From assembly GCA_963734625.1 (NCBI GenBank), contig CAVTHW010000012.1, positions 124,001-188,000 on the forward strand: a stretch of DNA of 64,000 nucleotides, in the 5' to 3' direction. Origin of the DNA: CAVTHW01 sp963734625 (GTDB lineage Bacteria; Acidobacteriota; Terriglobia; Bryobacterales; Bryobacteraceae). Positions 1 through 8,135 of the stretch are shown here, in pieces. Made by a program: the position numbers and the translations under genes. Each line of letters opens with the position of its first letter. The stretch's first letter is position 1. The notes beneath the pieces were generated by a model. It was not told where the DNA came from. It saw only the letters and a list, made by a program, of their open reading frames with translations, and searched no databases.

Positions 1-283
1 CTTTGGCGTCGCAGGCCCCGCGGCCCCAGATGCGGTCCGCCTCCTCGCGGGCCGGCGCGTAGGGCGGGACGGTATCCATGTGCGTCGAAAGGGTGACGAT
101 CGGCTCGCCCCAATGCGCGAAGACGTTGAAGCGTCCGGGCTCGACGTGCATCTTCTCGACGCGCCCGTTATGGCGCACGGCCAGAGCTGAGAGATGGGTG
201 AAGAGGAACTCGCCGACCTCTGCTTCGTTGGTGGTGATCGACTCGATGCCGATCAGCTTACGCGTCAATTCGAAAAGTTCCAT
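1..283 (-). CDS. M20-family metallopeptidase, N-terminal part (runs off the window)
   Basis: The reverse strand reads from an ATG at 283 into a zinc-peptidase N-terminus. About 94 residues are visible. They carry STHMDTVPP (metal-binding His and the following Asp of the M20/ArgE/DapE fold) and then GRGACDAKG, the second conserved M20 block that carries the bridging metal-ligand Asp. A purine-rich ribosome site (GGAAGGT) precedes the ATG. Members hydrolyse acyl-amino-acid or peptide bonds in the cytoplasm. The substrate (acetylornithine, succinyl-diaminopimelate or a peptide) cannot be told from this fragment. The C-terminal half lies outside the window. Confidence 0.85.
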   Translation of the reverse strand, partial: MELFELTRKLIGIESITTNEAEVGEFLFTHLSALAVRHNGRVEKMHVEPGRFNVFAHWGEPIVTLSTHMDTVPPYAPAREEADRIWGRGACDAK

Positions 284-779
284 CGACAACGTACCTTCCG
301 GATGGAGAGCGGGAGAAGGAGAGAACCGCGGGGCTGAAACCGGGGCTTCTTCACTTCCCGATAGCGCTCCATCCGTCCAAAACAACGGATGACAGTGGGC
401 GGCTCTTAGGCTCGCCCCCCAACCGCCGTCGAGCATGGCTTCGAGCGGCGATTTCGGCGGAGAATTGATCAACCCCTTTCGCCGGGATGTCCGGAACCGC
501 CCGGAACCTCACACCCCGCTACTAATGGCCTCCGCGCCTCTACCAAGAGGAAACCCCAGAATATCGAAGCCCCACCGGCCAAGTCAAATCAAAAATGGGT
601 CAAAAATGGGTCAGCCTGAACTGCGCGATTTTTCCGGCTCCGACGTCTGCACCGCGTCATGCGGCAGGGGACCCCAGCCAAGGTACGGTGCTCACGCCGG
701 CGCATTTACGCTGCAGTGCCACCACGCATCCGAGGCTCTCAAACAAATCGCTCAGTTCAGGCTGATCGGTTTTCCCGGC
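284..779. other. Intergenic stretch, no supported gene
   Basis: About 500 bases between the start of the M20 peptidase gene and the end of the next gene, both on the reverse strand. Reading frames here are uninterrupted only because of high GC and have no recognisable product. A short imperfect tandem repeat of CAAAAATGGGT lies near 590-613. The M20 promoter should lie in the left part, but I see no convincing -35/-10 pair. Confidence 0.5.
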
Positions 780-1172
780 CTACTTGTTCCGGGTCAGCGT
801 CACCTTGCCGGCGAGCTTCTGGTCCGGGCCGACCTGCACGTCGACCGTACCCTCCAGGCGATCCGGCTTCACCAGCGTGAGCTTCATCCGATAAATCGGA
901 GCGGGATCGCCCGGAATTGTGACTTGGAAGGTGAGGTCGTTGCCTTCGATCAGGCCTCTCTGGATGTCATACTGCTGCAGCAGGTTCGGTCCGGCCGATC
1001 CGGTGACCGTCTTGCCGGCCTGCTGAAACTCGGCGTAGATGTCCCATTTCAGCGCCTCTCCATCGGGAGACTTGAGATCCATCGAGCCGTCCCACATGCC
1101 CGTGATCCCTGAAGCGGCCGAGAGCAGTCCCGCCGCCAGAACAAGTGCCAAGCCAGCCAGCCGCGACCTCAT
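780..1172 (-). CDS. Small secreted protein of unknown function
   Basis: 130 residues. The N-terminus is a typical signal peptide: MRSRL, a hydrophobic stretch to about residue 18, then Ala/Ser before the mature chain. The mature part alternates short hydrophobic and polar strands (WDGSMDL, TGSAGP, TFQVTIPGD, GTVDVQVG, GKVTLTRNK), which suggests a small beta-sandwich in the cell envelope. I recognise no family. It lies 45 bases beyond the next gene on the same strand and could share its transcript. Acidobacterial genomes hold many such small proteins; function is unknown. Confidence 0.7.
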   Translation of the reverse strand: MRSRLAGLALVLAAGLLSAASGITGMWDGSMDLKSPDGEALKWDIYAEFQQAGKTVTGSAGPNLLQQYDIQRGLIEGNDLTFQVTIPGDPAPIYRMKLTLVKPDRLEGTVDVQVGPDQKLAGKVTLTRNK

Positions 1173-1217
1173 CGTTCATTCATAGCGCAGCGCCGCGACC
1201 GGGTCAATCCCCGGCTT

Positions 1218-1700
1218 CTACTTCGTCATGGTGGGAGGGGTAGCCCCCAATACTTGGGAGCCCAGCGGATTGCACACCGGCCAGGGAGAGAAGCCGAGGG
1301 TATGCTTGCCGCGGTCCACCCAGAGGTTCTCCGTTTGGCCCTTGCCGAAATCGGCGACGACGATCACCCCCTGGTCACAGCCGCGCGTCTTGGTGATCTT
1401 CAGCGCCGAGAGGTCCGCGTGGGTGCCCTTCGGGCCCCAGTCCTCGAGAAACCGCTCCATCGGATAGCTCCCGCACGGTTGGGCTCCGGTGCAGTCCCAC
1501 AGGCTGTAAGCCGCCCGGTAGTCCTGCTTCCGCAGCAGGTCAAAGAACCGTTGGGCCTGCCGGACCTCGAAGTAGTTACGAAGCGCGAAGTAAATCCCGC
1601 CGCCGGCCACGATGACCACAAGCGCCGCAATCGCGAGACGCTTGATGAGCTTCCCGCGTTTCTCTTCCCCTGCGCCGTAAATCTCCAGGTACCCCGACAT
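1218..1700 (-). CDS. Single-pass membrane protein of unknown function
   Basis: 160 residues. A basic cytoplasmic N-terminus (EEKRGKLIKR) is followed by one transmembrane helix at about residues 24-41 (LAIAALVVIVAGGGIYFAL). The remaining ~120 residues are predicted outside and contain four cysteines, two of them in WDCTGAQPCG. The hydrophilic part resembles DUF4878/NTF2-like folds in having helix-rich AQRFFDLLRKQDYRAA followed by strands, but I cannot assign it firmly. It starts 5 bases after the stop of the OmpH-like gene and is probably cotranscribed with it. Confidence 0.7.
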   Translation of the reverse strand: MSGYLEIYGAGEEKRGKLIKRLAIAALVVIVAGGGIYFALRNYFEVRQAQRFFDLLRKQDYRAAYSLWDCTGAQPCGSYPMERFLEDWGPKGTHADLSALKITKTRGCDQGVIVVADFGKGQTENLWVDRGKHTLGFSPWPVCNPLGSQVLGATPPTMTK

Positions 1701-1705
1701 GGCCT

Positions 1706-2236
1706 CTACTTGACAGGATACGCCTTATCGTAAGCGGCTACGACGTCCTTGGTCAGGTCCAGCACCGGCTTGAAGTAGACCATGGCACCCGAGGCCAGGA
1801 TAGCGTCCAGGCCCTTTTCCTCAGCTAGCTTAACCGAGATCTGTTCTATCCGCGCGGTGCACCTGGTCACGATCTCGCTTTGATCGCGATTCACGTCGGC
1901 CTGCAGATCCTCCTGGATCCGCGTGAGTTCGCGCTGCTTGCGCGTAGACTGAGCGTTGAGGTCGTTCTGCGCTTGCGCGGTGAGCTTGTCGCCCAAGCTC
2001 AACTGCTGGCTGATGGCCGCCAGTTCCCTCTGGAGTTTTGCCCCCTGCTCCTGGCGCGGTTTGTACTTGGCATCCAGGTCGGCCAGAGCCTTCTTAACCT
2101 CGGCCGTTTGGGCCAGAGCGGCTTGGACGTCGACAACCCCAATCTTCACCTGGCCGAACGCGGCGAAGGAGAGCCAGAACGGGACGCTCAAGGCGAGCAG
2201 CCAACGCGACTTACGGAGATACGACATATCAACCAT
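1706..2236 (-). CDS. OmpH/Skp-like periplasmic chaperone
   Basis: 176 residues with a signal peptide (cleavage after SFAAFG or nearby) followed by QVKIGVVDVQAAL, the conserved Skp/OmpH opening strand. A long charged coiled-coil section (about residues 50-140, rich in Lys, Glu, Gln and Arg) would form the tentacle arms. The C-terminus (ILASGAMVYFKPVLDLTKDVVAAYDK) matches the usual end of OmpH proteins. Skp trimers hold unfolded outer-membrane proteins in the periplasm. Length fits the family (160-180). A single GTG or ATG start ambiguity remains within MVDMSY. It heads a three-gene reverse-strand run and is divergent from the gene at 2321. Confidence 0.88.
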   Translation of the reverse strand: MVDMSYLRKSRWLLALSVPFWLSFAAFGQVKIGVVDVQAALAQTAEVKKALADLDAKYKPRQEQGAKLQRELAAISQQLSLGDKLTAQAQNDLNAQSTRKQRELTRIQEDLQADVNRDQSEIVTRCTARIEQISVKLAEEKGLDAILASGAMVYFKPVLDLTKDVVAAYDKAYPVK

Positions 2237-2320
2237 GCTCCTAAATTTAATTGTTCTATCAGGTTAACACGGAGGCCCGAGGCAAGTCCCATTCCCCGTT
2301 CTGGTATTCTTCATGCTGAA

Positions 2321-3402
2321 GTGTTCAGCCGCCACCACCGCAAACTCAGGGTCATTTTTGGCCTCTCCAGTAACACGCGATTGACCGTGTTGCCGCTCGT
2401 AATCGAGCAGGGCCGCTGCGCCAGAGGCGCACAGCCGCCCTGCCAAGGGCTCTCCGACCTTTTGCTGACGGCGGCAGCTTTCGAGGCGGCCTACCTGACG
2501 CGCTTGCGCCTCGGCATGCCACGGGTCTTCTTTTTCGATCTCTCCACCAGCGCCCTGCTGCTGGGTTTCTCGGTTCTGCCATATACCGCGCTCGGCATTT
2601 GCTTGGTCGGGTTTTTGGCGGAGACGCCCGGCCCCGTTCCCGAAGGAGACGGTCTGCCGCCGGACGCCAGGCGGTACCTTCTGGAGGAATTGCCGAATAT
2701 GCTGCAGCGGAAGGTGATTGACGAAGTCCTCTTCGCCGTGGACAGCGGGAAACTGACCGAACTGGAAGAGGTCTTTCTGCTCTGCGACGAGGAAGGCGTG
2801 CGTACCCGCGTCGCCCTGGATTTCTTTCCCCACGTGAACAGCACCGTGTACCTGGAACGGCTGGGGAGTCTGCCGCTGCTGACCTTTTCGGCTGTGCCCA
2901 CGACGAGGTGCGTCTTATGCTGAAGCGCCTCTTCGACTTTGTTGCGGCCCTGGCCGGGCTGATTGTGGTCTTGCCGTTCATGGCCATCGTGGCGCTGCTG
3001 ATCCGGCTGACTTCGGCGGGTCCCGCTGTTTTCCGCCAGACCCGCTGCGGGCTGAACGGCCGGCGCTTTGTGCTCTACAAGCTCCGCTCAATGTGCCATG
3101 GCGCGGAGAAACTGCGGCCGGCTTTGGAGCACCTGAGCAGCCGGGAGACGGCGATCAAGATCCCTAACGACCCGCGGCTGACGCCCATCGACCGGTTCCT
3201 GCGCAAGTTTTCCATCGACGAGTGGCCCCAGTTCTGGAACGTGCTGCGCGGCGATTTGTCTATGGCTGGCCGCGACGAAGTCGACTTCGAGACCTGGATG
3301 AAGATGGACATGGAGTACATCGACAACTGGTCGCCGGCCTTGGACTGGAAGATCATCTTCAGCACGCTTCCACGCGTGCTTACGGGAATAGGAGCCAATT
3401 AA
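2321..3402 (+). pseudogene. Undecaprenyl-phosphate glycosylphosphotransferase (sugar transferase), broken
   Basis: The product would start exopolysaccharide or O-antigen repeat synthesis by moving a sugar phosphate onto undecaprenyl phosphate. From a GTG at 2321 the frame reads RKLRVIFGLS, an 87-bp repeat insertion, then DLLLTAAAFEAAYLTRLRL (first membrane helix) and part of the nucleotide-fold domain (VVDEV-like VIDEVLFAVDS). The catalytic C-terminal domain follows in another frame: KRLFDFVAALAGLIVVLP, then FRQTRCGLNG, YKLRSMC and RKFSIDEWPQFWNVLRGDLS, all standard. Three lesions are visible: the in-frame repeat, an apparent internal deletion of membrane helices (about 360 residues against roughly 460), and a one-base loss in a C run at 2897-2899. 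The frameshift alone could be a sequence error; the deletion is less likely to be. It ends 3 bases before pyrE. Confidence 0.8.
2363..2455 (+). repeat. 87-bp palindromic insertion element, copy A (inside a gene)
   Basis: The unit spans 87 bases plus a 6-base direct repeat CTCTCC at both ends (2363-2368 and 2450-2455). It contains two hairpins: AACACG/CGTGTT around 2371-2391, and a long GC stem GCAGGGC..TGCGCC aga GGCGCA..GCCCTGC around 2407-2443. If the unit and one CTCTCC are removed, the sugar-transferase N-terminus reads through as VIFGLSDLLLTAAAF, so this looks like a clean frame-preserving insertion of 29 codons. Other copies start at 9241, 10045 and 24585. Confidence 0.88.
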
Positions 3403-3405
3403 CCC

Positions 3406-4020
3406 ATGCATCTCGTGCCGACGCAGGAGGAAGTAACCGAGCTGCTGGAAAGGACCGGCGCGCTCAGGCGAGGTCATTTCAAATACGCCAACGGCCTGCA
3501 TTCCGACGAATACTTGCAGGTCCCGCTGGCCATGCGCTACTACCAGCACGCCAAGACGCTGAGCGTGGGCCTCAGCCGCCTGGTTCGCGCCAATCCCGAG
3601 ATTCGCGCCATCATCCCGGAGCTGTCGATCGTGGCGCCCGCCACCGGCGGCTTGCCGGTGGCCTACGGCGTCTGCGAGGCGCTGCGCGCGCACCAGGTCT
3701 ATTGGGCGGAACGGGAGAACGAAGACGAGCCGCTGCGCTTCCGCCAGTACCTGGAACAGGTAGCCGGCGAGAAGGTGCTGCTGGTGGACGACATCCTACG
3801 CACGGGAACGAAACTGAGGCAACTGAAGAGCCTGGTTGAGTCCAACGGCGGGATCGTCGTCGGACTGGCGGTCGTAGTGTACCAGCCTACGCCTACGACA
3901 CCCGATTTCAGCCCGCTGCCCTTCTTCTACCTGGCCGGGCTGAAGGGCATCTACTATCGCGACGCGGCCGCTTGCGAACTGTGCAAGCAAGGCGTACCGT
4001 TCGAGGCGACCAGGATGTAG
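3406..4020 (+). CDS. pyrE: Orotate phosphoribosyltransferase-like protein
   Basis: 204 residues of the type I phosphoribosyltransferase fold. VLLVDDILRTGTKL (about residues 125-138) is the PRPP-binding loop. Upstream are ALRRGHFKYANGLHSDEY, the substrate hood typical of PyrE (HF..SGLHSD), and ELSIVAPATGGLPVAYGV, the second strand-loop. PyrE joins orotate and PRPP to give OMP in pyrimidine synthesis. The C-terminus has two cysteines (ACELCKQG), which is common in acidobacterial and archaeal-like PyrE variants. It lies 3 bases after the sugar-transferase stop, so they probably share a transcript. A different purine/pyrimidine PRTase specificity is possible. Confidence 0.82.
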   Translation: MHLVPTQEEVTELLERTGALRRGHFKYANGLHSDEYLQVPLAMRYYQHAKTLSVGLSRLVRANPEIRAIIPELSIVAPATGGLPVAYGVCEALRAHQVYWAERENEDEPLRFRQYLEQVAGEKVLLVDDILRTGTKLRQLKSLVESNGGIVVGLAVVVYQPTPTTPDFSPLPFFYLAGLKGIYYRDAAACELCKQGVPFEATRM

Positions 4021-4035
4021 CGGGCTGCCGCGCCT

Positions 4036-4410
4036 TCACCCCAGCGGAGCGGGCCTCTGGATCAGGTGCAGGTAGTTGCCCTCGGGATCAGTGAAGAACA
4101 CCGTCTTGGTGCCCTTGCTGTCGGCCGGCTCGGAAACGAAGTTGACGGCCATATCCTTCAACCGCCCGTAAACGGCCGCGAAATCGCTCACCGCAATCGC
4201 CAGATGGCGCAGGCCGGGGTCCTTCAGCGTCTGTGGGGCCCGCTGGCCATCGGCAGTGATGATTTCGATCATCGATCCATTGGCGGCCCTCACGAAAACG
4301 GTCCTTCCCGAGTTGTAGACGATCTCGAAGCCGAGCGTCTCCACGTACCACCGGGCAAGCGCCTGTGGGTCGGACGCGGCAATGGCGGTGTGTTCGATTC
4401 CGACGATCAT
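4036..4410 (-). CDS. VOC-family (glyoxalase/dioxygenase fold) protein
   Basis: 124 residues in two beta-alpha-beta-beta-beta modules: IEHTAIAASDPQALARWYVETLGFEIVY (residues 4-31) and LRHLAIAVSDFAAVYGRLK (about 67-85). Candidate metal ligands are His7, the Glu near IEII, His69 and the Glu of FTDPEGNYLHLIQ. The family covers glyoxalase I, fosfomycin and bleomycin resistance proteins and ring-cleaving dioxygenases, so the substrate is not predictable. Its ATG overlaps by 4 bases (ATGA) the stop of an upstream reverse-strand reading frame (4407-4559) that may be a gene remnant. Confidence 0.85.
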   Translation of the reverse strand: MIVGIEHTAIAASDPQALARWYVETLGFEIVYNSGRTVFVRAANGSMIEIITADGQRAPQTLKDPGLRHLAIAVSDFAAVYGRLKDMAVNFVSEPADSKGTKTVFFTDPEGNYLHLIQRPAPLG

Positions 4411-4559
4411 GACAACCTAAAGTTTACTTCAACCGGCGTGATCACTTCCACAAGGAGTCCTGGTTTTCTTGTAAGCTTATTAGGTTCCCCCGCGTAGCTG
4501 ATCAAGTATTTCTGCCAATCGGGGCCAGGCGCGGCATCCCAGCGGACCCGCAGCGTATC
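4407..4559 (-). pseudogene. Possible 3' remnant of a gene upstream of the VOC gene
   Basis: Reverse-strand frame reading DTLRVRWDAAPGPDWQKYL, then ISYAGEPNKLTRKPGLLVE and VITPVEVNFRLS before a TGA that overlaps the VOC start codon as ATGA. The composition is protein-like, and the 4-base overlap is what a real operon junction looks like. There is no start codon, and upstream the frame runs antisense into the DUF6057 gene. I read it as the truncated C-terminus of a lost neighbour. It could also be chance coding. Family not recognised. Confidence 0.35.
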
Positions 4560-6473
4560 ATGAGATTTCAACGCCCGACCGCGGCGACCATCCGGAACAT
4601 CGCGTTCTTCGCCGGCTTCCTGGCCTATGCCTGGGTGGGAATTGACACGCGGCTGATCTACCATTGGCAGTCGACCGTCTTCTCCACCATTCCTGGGTTC
4701 CTCGCCGAGTTTCTGAAGCGTCCCGGAGGACCGGCGGAGTACCTCTACGCATTTATCGCGCAAGCCTACGCCTCGCGGACGTGGGGGGCGATCGTCCTGA
4801 CGGCCCAGGTGGCGGCCGTTGCGGCCCTGACGCAGGTGTACTTCAAGGCGCTGGCCGGACGCGCGCTGCCGCTGGTGCGCTTTGCCCCCGCGGTCCTGCT
4901 GCTGTACCATGCCAACCTATACTACGACCGCACGCCGCTGGCGCTGGCGCTCGCGGTTGGTCTGGCATCAGCCATCCTCTTCGTGCGCCTCCACCGGCGA
5001 TGGCGCAGCGAGGCGGCGCTGCTGGCGCTGTTTGTGGCGCTGCTCGCGGCGGACTACTACCTGGCCGGAATGGCCATCGTTTTCTTCGCCCCCGCGGCGG
5101 CGATGGTGCAAATCGCCCGCCTGCCGCGGCGCCCCTGGGGAATCGTTTACCTGCTGCTGGCAGCGGCCTTGCCGGCCACGGTGGAGCTGCTTCGCTTGAC
5201 CTACGTGCCGGCTCCCGCCCGCGGCTGGATCGTGTCCCCGGACACGCGGCGGATGATCGTCTGCTGGGGCCTGTACGTGTTATATGCGCTGGGGACGGCG
5301 ATCGTGCTGCGGCGGCGATCTGTGGCACCTGCCCCGGCGGCGGAGCTTAAGGAAACCTCTCCTCCCGCCCGGCGTTCCCCGAAATCGCGGAAGAAGGTTC
5401 AGTCGGAGCGGCACTTCAAGCGACGCCTGATGGCAGTATTGGCGACTGTGCTGCTATTGCTGGGCTTGGGCTCGGTGGCGGCTGTCTCTTACCAGCTCAA
5501 CAGCCATGATCGCCGCCTGGTGACGCTCGACTACTACTCTTCCAACGAGGACTGGCCGGCGGCCATCGACGCATCACGGCGCTTGACGGGCCAGGACTTC
5601 AATGCCGTGAGCCGCTACGAAGTCAACCTTGCCCTGCACGAGATGAACCGGCTGGGCGATGACATGTTCCGCTTCCCGCAAGCGGGCCCTATGCTCCTGA
5701 GCCTGGGTGACAAGGATCTCCTGAAGGTACCGTCTTACATTATCAAGGCCGCCGACCTCTGCCTCCGCCTGGGGTGGGTGAACGAGGCCGAGCACTTCGG
5801 CAACGAGGCGATGACCGCCGCCGGGCCCGATCCGCGAGTCTGCCGCCTGATGGCTCGTGCCAGCGCGGTGAAAGGCCAGATGACTGTCGCGCGGAGGTTC
5901 CTCACGGTCCTGTCGTACGACCTGGGGTCCGGCGCGTGGGCTCGCCAGCGCCTGCGTGAGTTGGACCAGGATCCCCAACTGGCCAGCGACCAGCAGGTTC
6001 AAATGCTTCGCCAGCGGATGCTCACAGTGAATCTCCTGCTGCCGGTCTGGCAGCGTGGAGACGATGCCAACCTGACTCGTCTCCTGCTTTACCAATTGCA
6101 GCAGGCGCCCTCTAATCGCATGGCCTTCGAGTTCCTGATGGGCTCTTACCTGTTGGCTAACGACCTGGACGCAGCCGCCGCACTAATGCCCCGCATCAAG
6201 GACATGACCGGCCCGGCGTATGTCGGCCCCGATGGCCGGCGCCGCACGCCGCGGCATTACCAGGAGGCCATGGCGCTGTACGCCGGCTTCACCGGCAAGA
6301 CGGTTGATGTGGAGGAGTTCGAGATCCAGCCCGAGACGTTCGAGCGGGCGGTTGCCTTCAACCGGATCATGACTCAGTCCACCTCCAAGGACGCGGCCAA
6401 GCGGGAGGCCTGGAACGGCTTCCGGGATACTTACTTCTTCTATTACGCCTTCGGGCCAGGAGACTACCGATGA
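4560..6473 (+). CDS. DUF6057-like multi-pass membrane protein
   Basis: 637 residues. The N-terminal ~330 residues hold about eight hydrophobic helices (IRNIAFFAGFLAYAWVGID, VLLLYHANLYYDRTPLALAL, LLALFVALLAADYYLAG and others) with a basic loop at ~255-285. A last helix at about 290-310 leads into a soluble ~320-residue helical-repeat part with tetratricopeptide-like spacing (AGPMLLSLGDKDLLKVPSYI, AAALMPRIKD). The end, DTYFFYYAFGPGDYR, matches the DUF6057 C-terminal signature as I remember it. Its stop overlaps the start of the heme/propeller gene by 4 bases (ATGA). Function is unknown. The pairing suggests one envelope complex. Confidence 0.72.
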   Translation: MRFQRPTAATIRNIAFFAGFLAYAWVGIDTRLIYHWQSTVFSTIPGFLAEFLKRPGGPAEYLYAFIAQAYASRTWGAIVLTAQVAAVAALTQVYFKALAGRALPLVRFAPAVLLLYHANLYYDRTPLALALAVGLASAILFVRLHRRWRSEAALLALFVALLAADYYLAGMAIVFFAPAAAMVQIARLPRRPWGIVYLLLAAALPATVELLRLTYVPAPARGWIVSPDTRRMIVCWGLYVLYALGTAIVLRRRSVAPAPAAELKETSPPARRSPKSRKKVQSERHFKRRLMAVLATVLLLLGLGSVAAVSYQLNSHDRRLVTLDYYSSNEDWPAAIDASRRLTGQDFNAVSRYEVNLALHEMNRLGDDMFRFPQAGPMLLSLGDKDLLKVPSYIIKAADLCLRLGWVNEAEHFGNEAMTAAGPDPRVCRLMARASAVKGQMTVARRFLTVLSYDLGSGAWARQRLRELDQDPQLASDQQVQMLRQRMLTVNLLLPVWQRGDDANLTRLLLYQLQQAPSNRMAFEFLMGSYLLANDLDAAAALMPRIKDMTGPAYVGPDGRRRTPRHYQEAMALYAGFTGKTVDVEEFEIQPETFERAVAFNRIMTQSTSKDAAKREAWNGFRDTYFFYYAFGPGDYR

Positions 6474-8107
6474 AGCGTTGGAAGCGACCACTCCTTTACG
6501 TGGCTTTGCCGGCGGTGGTGGCCGCGGCTGTCGCCGTGGGCTTGTGGAGCTACGACGGAAGCATCCAGCAGAGCAGCGAGGCCCATCGCCCGGCTGCGAC
6601 CTACCCCGACTACGCAGGCATCGTCATCCCTCCCAATTTGGCGCCGTTGAACCTGAAGGTTCTGGAACCCGGCCGGAGGTTCCGCCTCCGCCTTTCCGGC
6701 GCAGCCGGCCCGCCCGTCGAAGTCCTCAGCACCGACGGGACCATGCAAATCCGGCCCGACGCGTGGCGCAGCCTGCTTAAGGCCAATTCCGGCGGCGAGC
6801 TCCGGATGGAGATCTACGCCAAGGGCGAGGGTGGCTGGGTGCATTTTGACACTGTGCGCAATCGCGTCGCGGCCGAGGAGATCGATCCTTACGTCGTCTA
6901 CCGCTACATACCGCCGATCTACAACAAATGGGACCGGATTTCCATCCGCCAGCGAGACCTTCGGAGCTTCGACGAACGCGTTCTCTTCGATAATCAGCGC
7001 AGCACCGACCCCAACGGCAAGACCATCGGCAGCGCCTGCGTCAACTGCCACACCTTCCTCAACCACCGCACCAGCCAGATGTTGCTGCACATGCGGCCGG
7101 CCCAAGGCTCCCAGATCCCGGCCATGATTCTGGTGCGGAACGGCAAGGCGCAAAAGGTGGACACCCGCACCGGCCAGGGCGGCGCGGCATCTTACATTAC
7201 CTGGCATCCCAGCGGAAAACTTCTGACGTTCTCGCGGAACAGCTTAACTCAGGTGTTCCACACGGCGGGCGTCGAAACGCGCGATGTGGTGGACAAAGAT
7301 TCCGACCTGGGCCTCTACCGCGTGGATACCGGCGTGGTCTACACGGTGCCCCAGATCAGCCGCCCCGACCGGATGGAAACCTGGCCGTCCTGGTCTCCCG
7401 ACGGACGGTACCTGTATTTCTGCTCCGCGCGGCCACTCTGGACGGACAAGAAGAATGTCTCCGCCCAGTACGACAAGGTGCAATACGACCTGGACCGAAT
7501 CGCCTACGACCCTGCCACCGATCGCTGGGGCCAGGTGGAAACGGTGGTCGCTGCCGCTCAACTGGGCAAGAGTATTTCCTTGCCGCAGATCTCGCCCGAC
7601 GGGCGATTGCTGATGTTTTCGGGCCATGACTACGGCAGCTTTCCCATTTTCCAGCCCAGTAGCGACCTCTACCTTGTGGACCTGAGCCAGATCCAATCCC
7701 CGCCGGCAGCCGCGCCGCTGGCCGTTGGCAAGGCCGCTCCGCGCAGACTCGACGAGATCAATTCCGGCCGCACCGATTCCTACCACTCCTGGTCAAGCAA
7801 TGGCCATTGGGTGATATTCTCGTCCAAGCGGGAAGACGGCTTGTTCGCCCGGCTGTACTTCGCTCACCTCGAAGCCGGCGGCCGCTTTAGCAAACCTCTC
7901 GTGTTGCCACAGGAGGATCCCGGCTTCTACGGGCGCTGCTTGATGACCTACAACCGGCCGGAACTCATCCTGGAACCCGTGACGGTTAGCGAGGAAGAAC
8001 TGACGCGAGCGATGAATGCACCCGCCATCCGCGCCAAGTACACCGGCCCCACGCCGCCACCCGCCAAGATCGCGCCTACGCCGCCGGATGAACCCTACGA
8101 GCGTTGA
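6470..8107 (+). CDS. TolB/PD40-like beta-propeller protein with a c-type heme motif
   Basis: 545 residues. One N-terminal membrane anchor (LLYVALPAVVAAAVAVGLW) is followed by a ~170-residue beta-rich domain, then GSACVNCHTF, a CxxCH heme-attachment motif at about residue 190. The C-terminal ~330 residues carry PD40/WD40-like blades (WHPSGKLLTFSRNS, WSPDGRYLYFCSA, ISPDGRLLMFSGHD, WSSNGHWVIFSSK). It should sit outside the inner membrane, where cytochrome c maturation occurs. Translation appears coupled to the upstream DUF6057 gene. A role in electron transfer or in sensing is possible, but nothing here shows which. Confidence 0.8.
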   Translation: MKRWKRPLLYVALPAVVAAAVAVGLWSYDGSIQQSSEAHRPAATYPDYAGIVIPPNLAPLNLKVLEPGRRFRLRLSGAAGPPVEVLSTDGTMQIRPDAWRSLLKANSGGELRMEIYAKGEGGWVHFDTVRNRVAAEEIDPYVVYRYIPPIYNKWDRISIRQRDLRSFDERVLFDNQRSTDPNGKTIGSACVNCHTFLNHRTSQMLLHMRPAQGSQIPAMILVRNGKAQKVDTRTGQGGAASYITWHPSGKLLTFSRNSLTQVFHTAGVETRDVVDKDSDLGLYRVDTGVVYTVPQISRPDRMETWPSWSPDGRYLYFCSARPLWTDKKNVSAQYDKVQYDLDRIAYDPATDRWGQVETVVAAAQLGKSISLPQISPDGRLLMFSGHDYGSFPIFQPSSDLYLVDLSQIQSPPAAAPLAVGKAAPRRLDEINSGRTDSYHSWSSNGHWVIFSSKREDGLFARLYFAHLEAGGRFSKPLVLPQEDPGFYGRCLMTYNRPELILEPVTVSEEELTRAMNAPAIRAKYTGPTPPPAKIAPTPPDEPYER

Positions 8108-8135
8108 TTGAGATGAACCGGGGTAAGATTAAGAA

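Noticed and set aside
435..1112. Forward frame across the M20-to-secreted-protein spacer
   Set aside because: No recognisable domain; overlaps a reverse-strand gene with a clear signal peptide.
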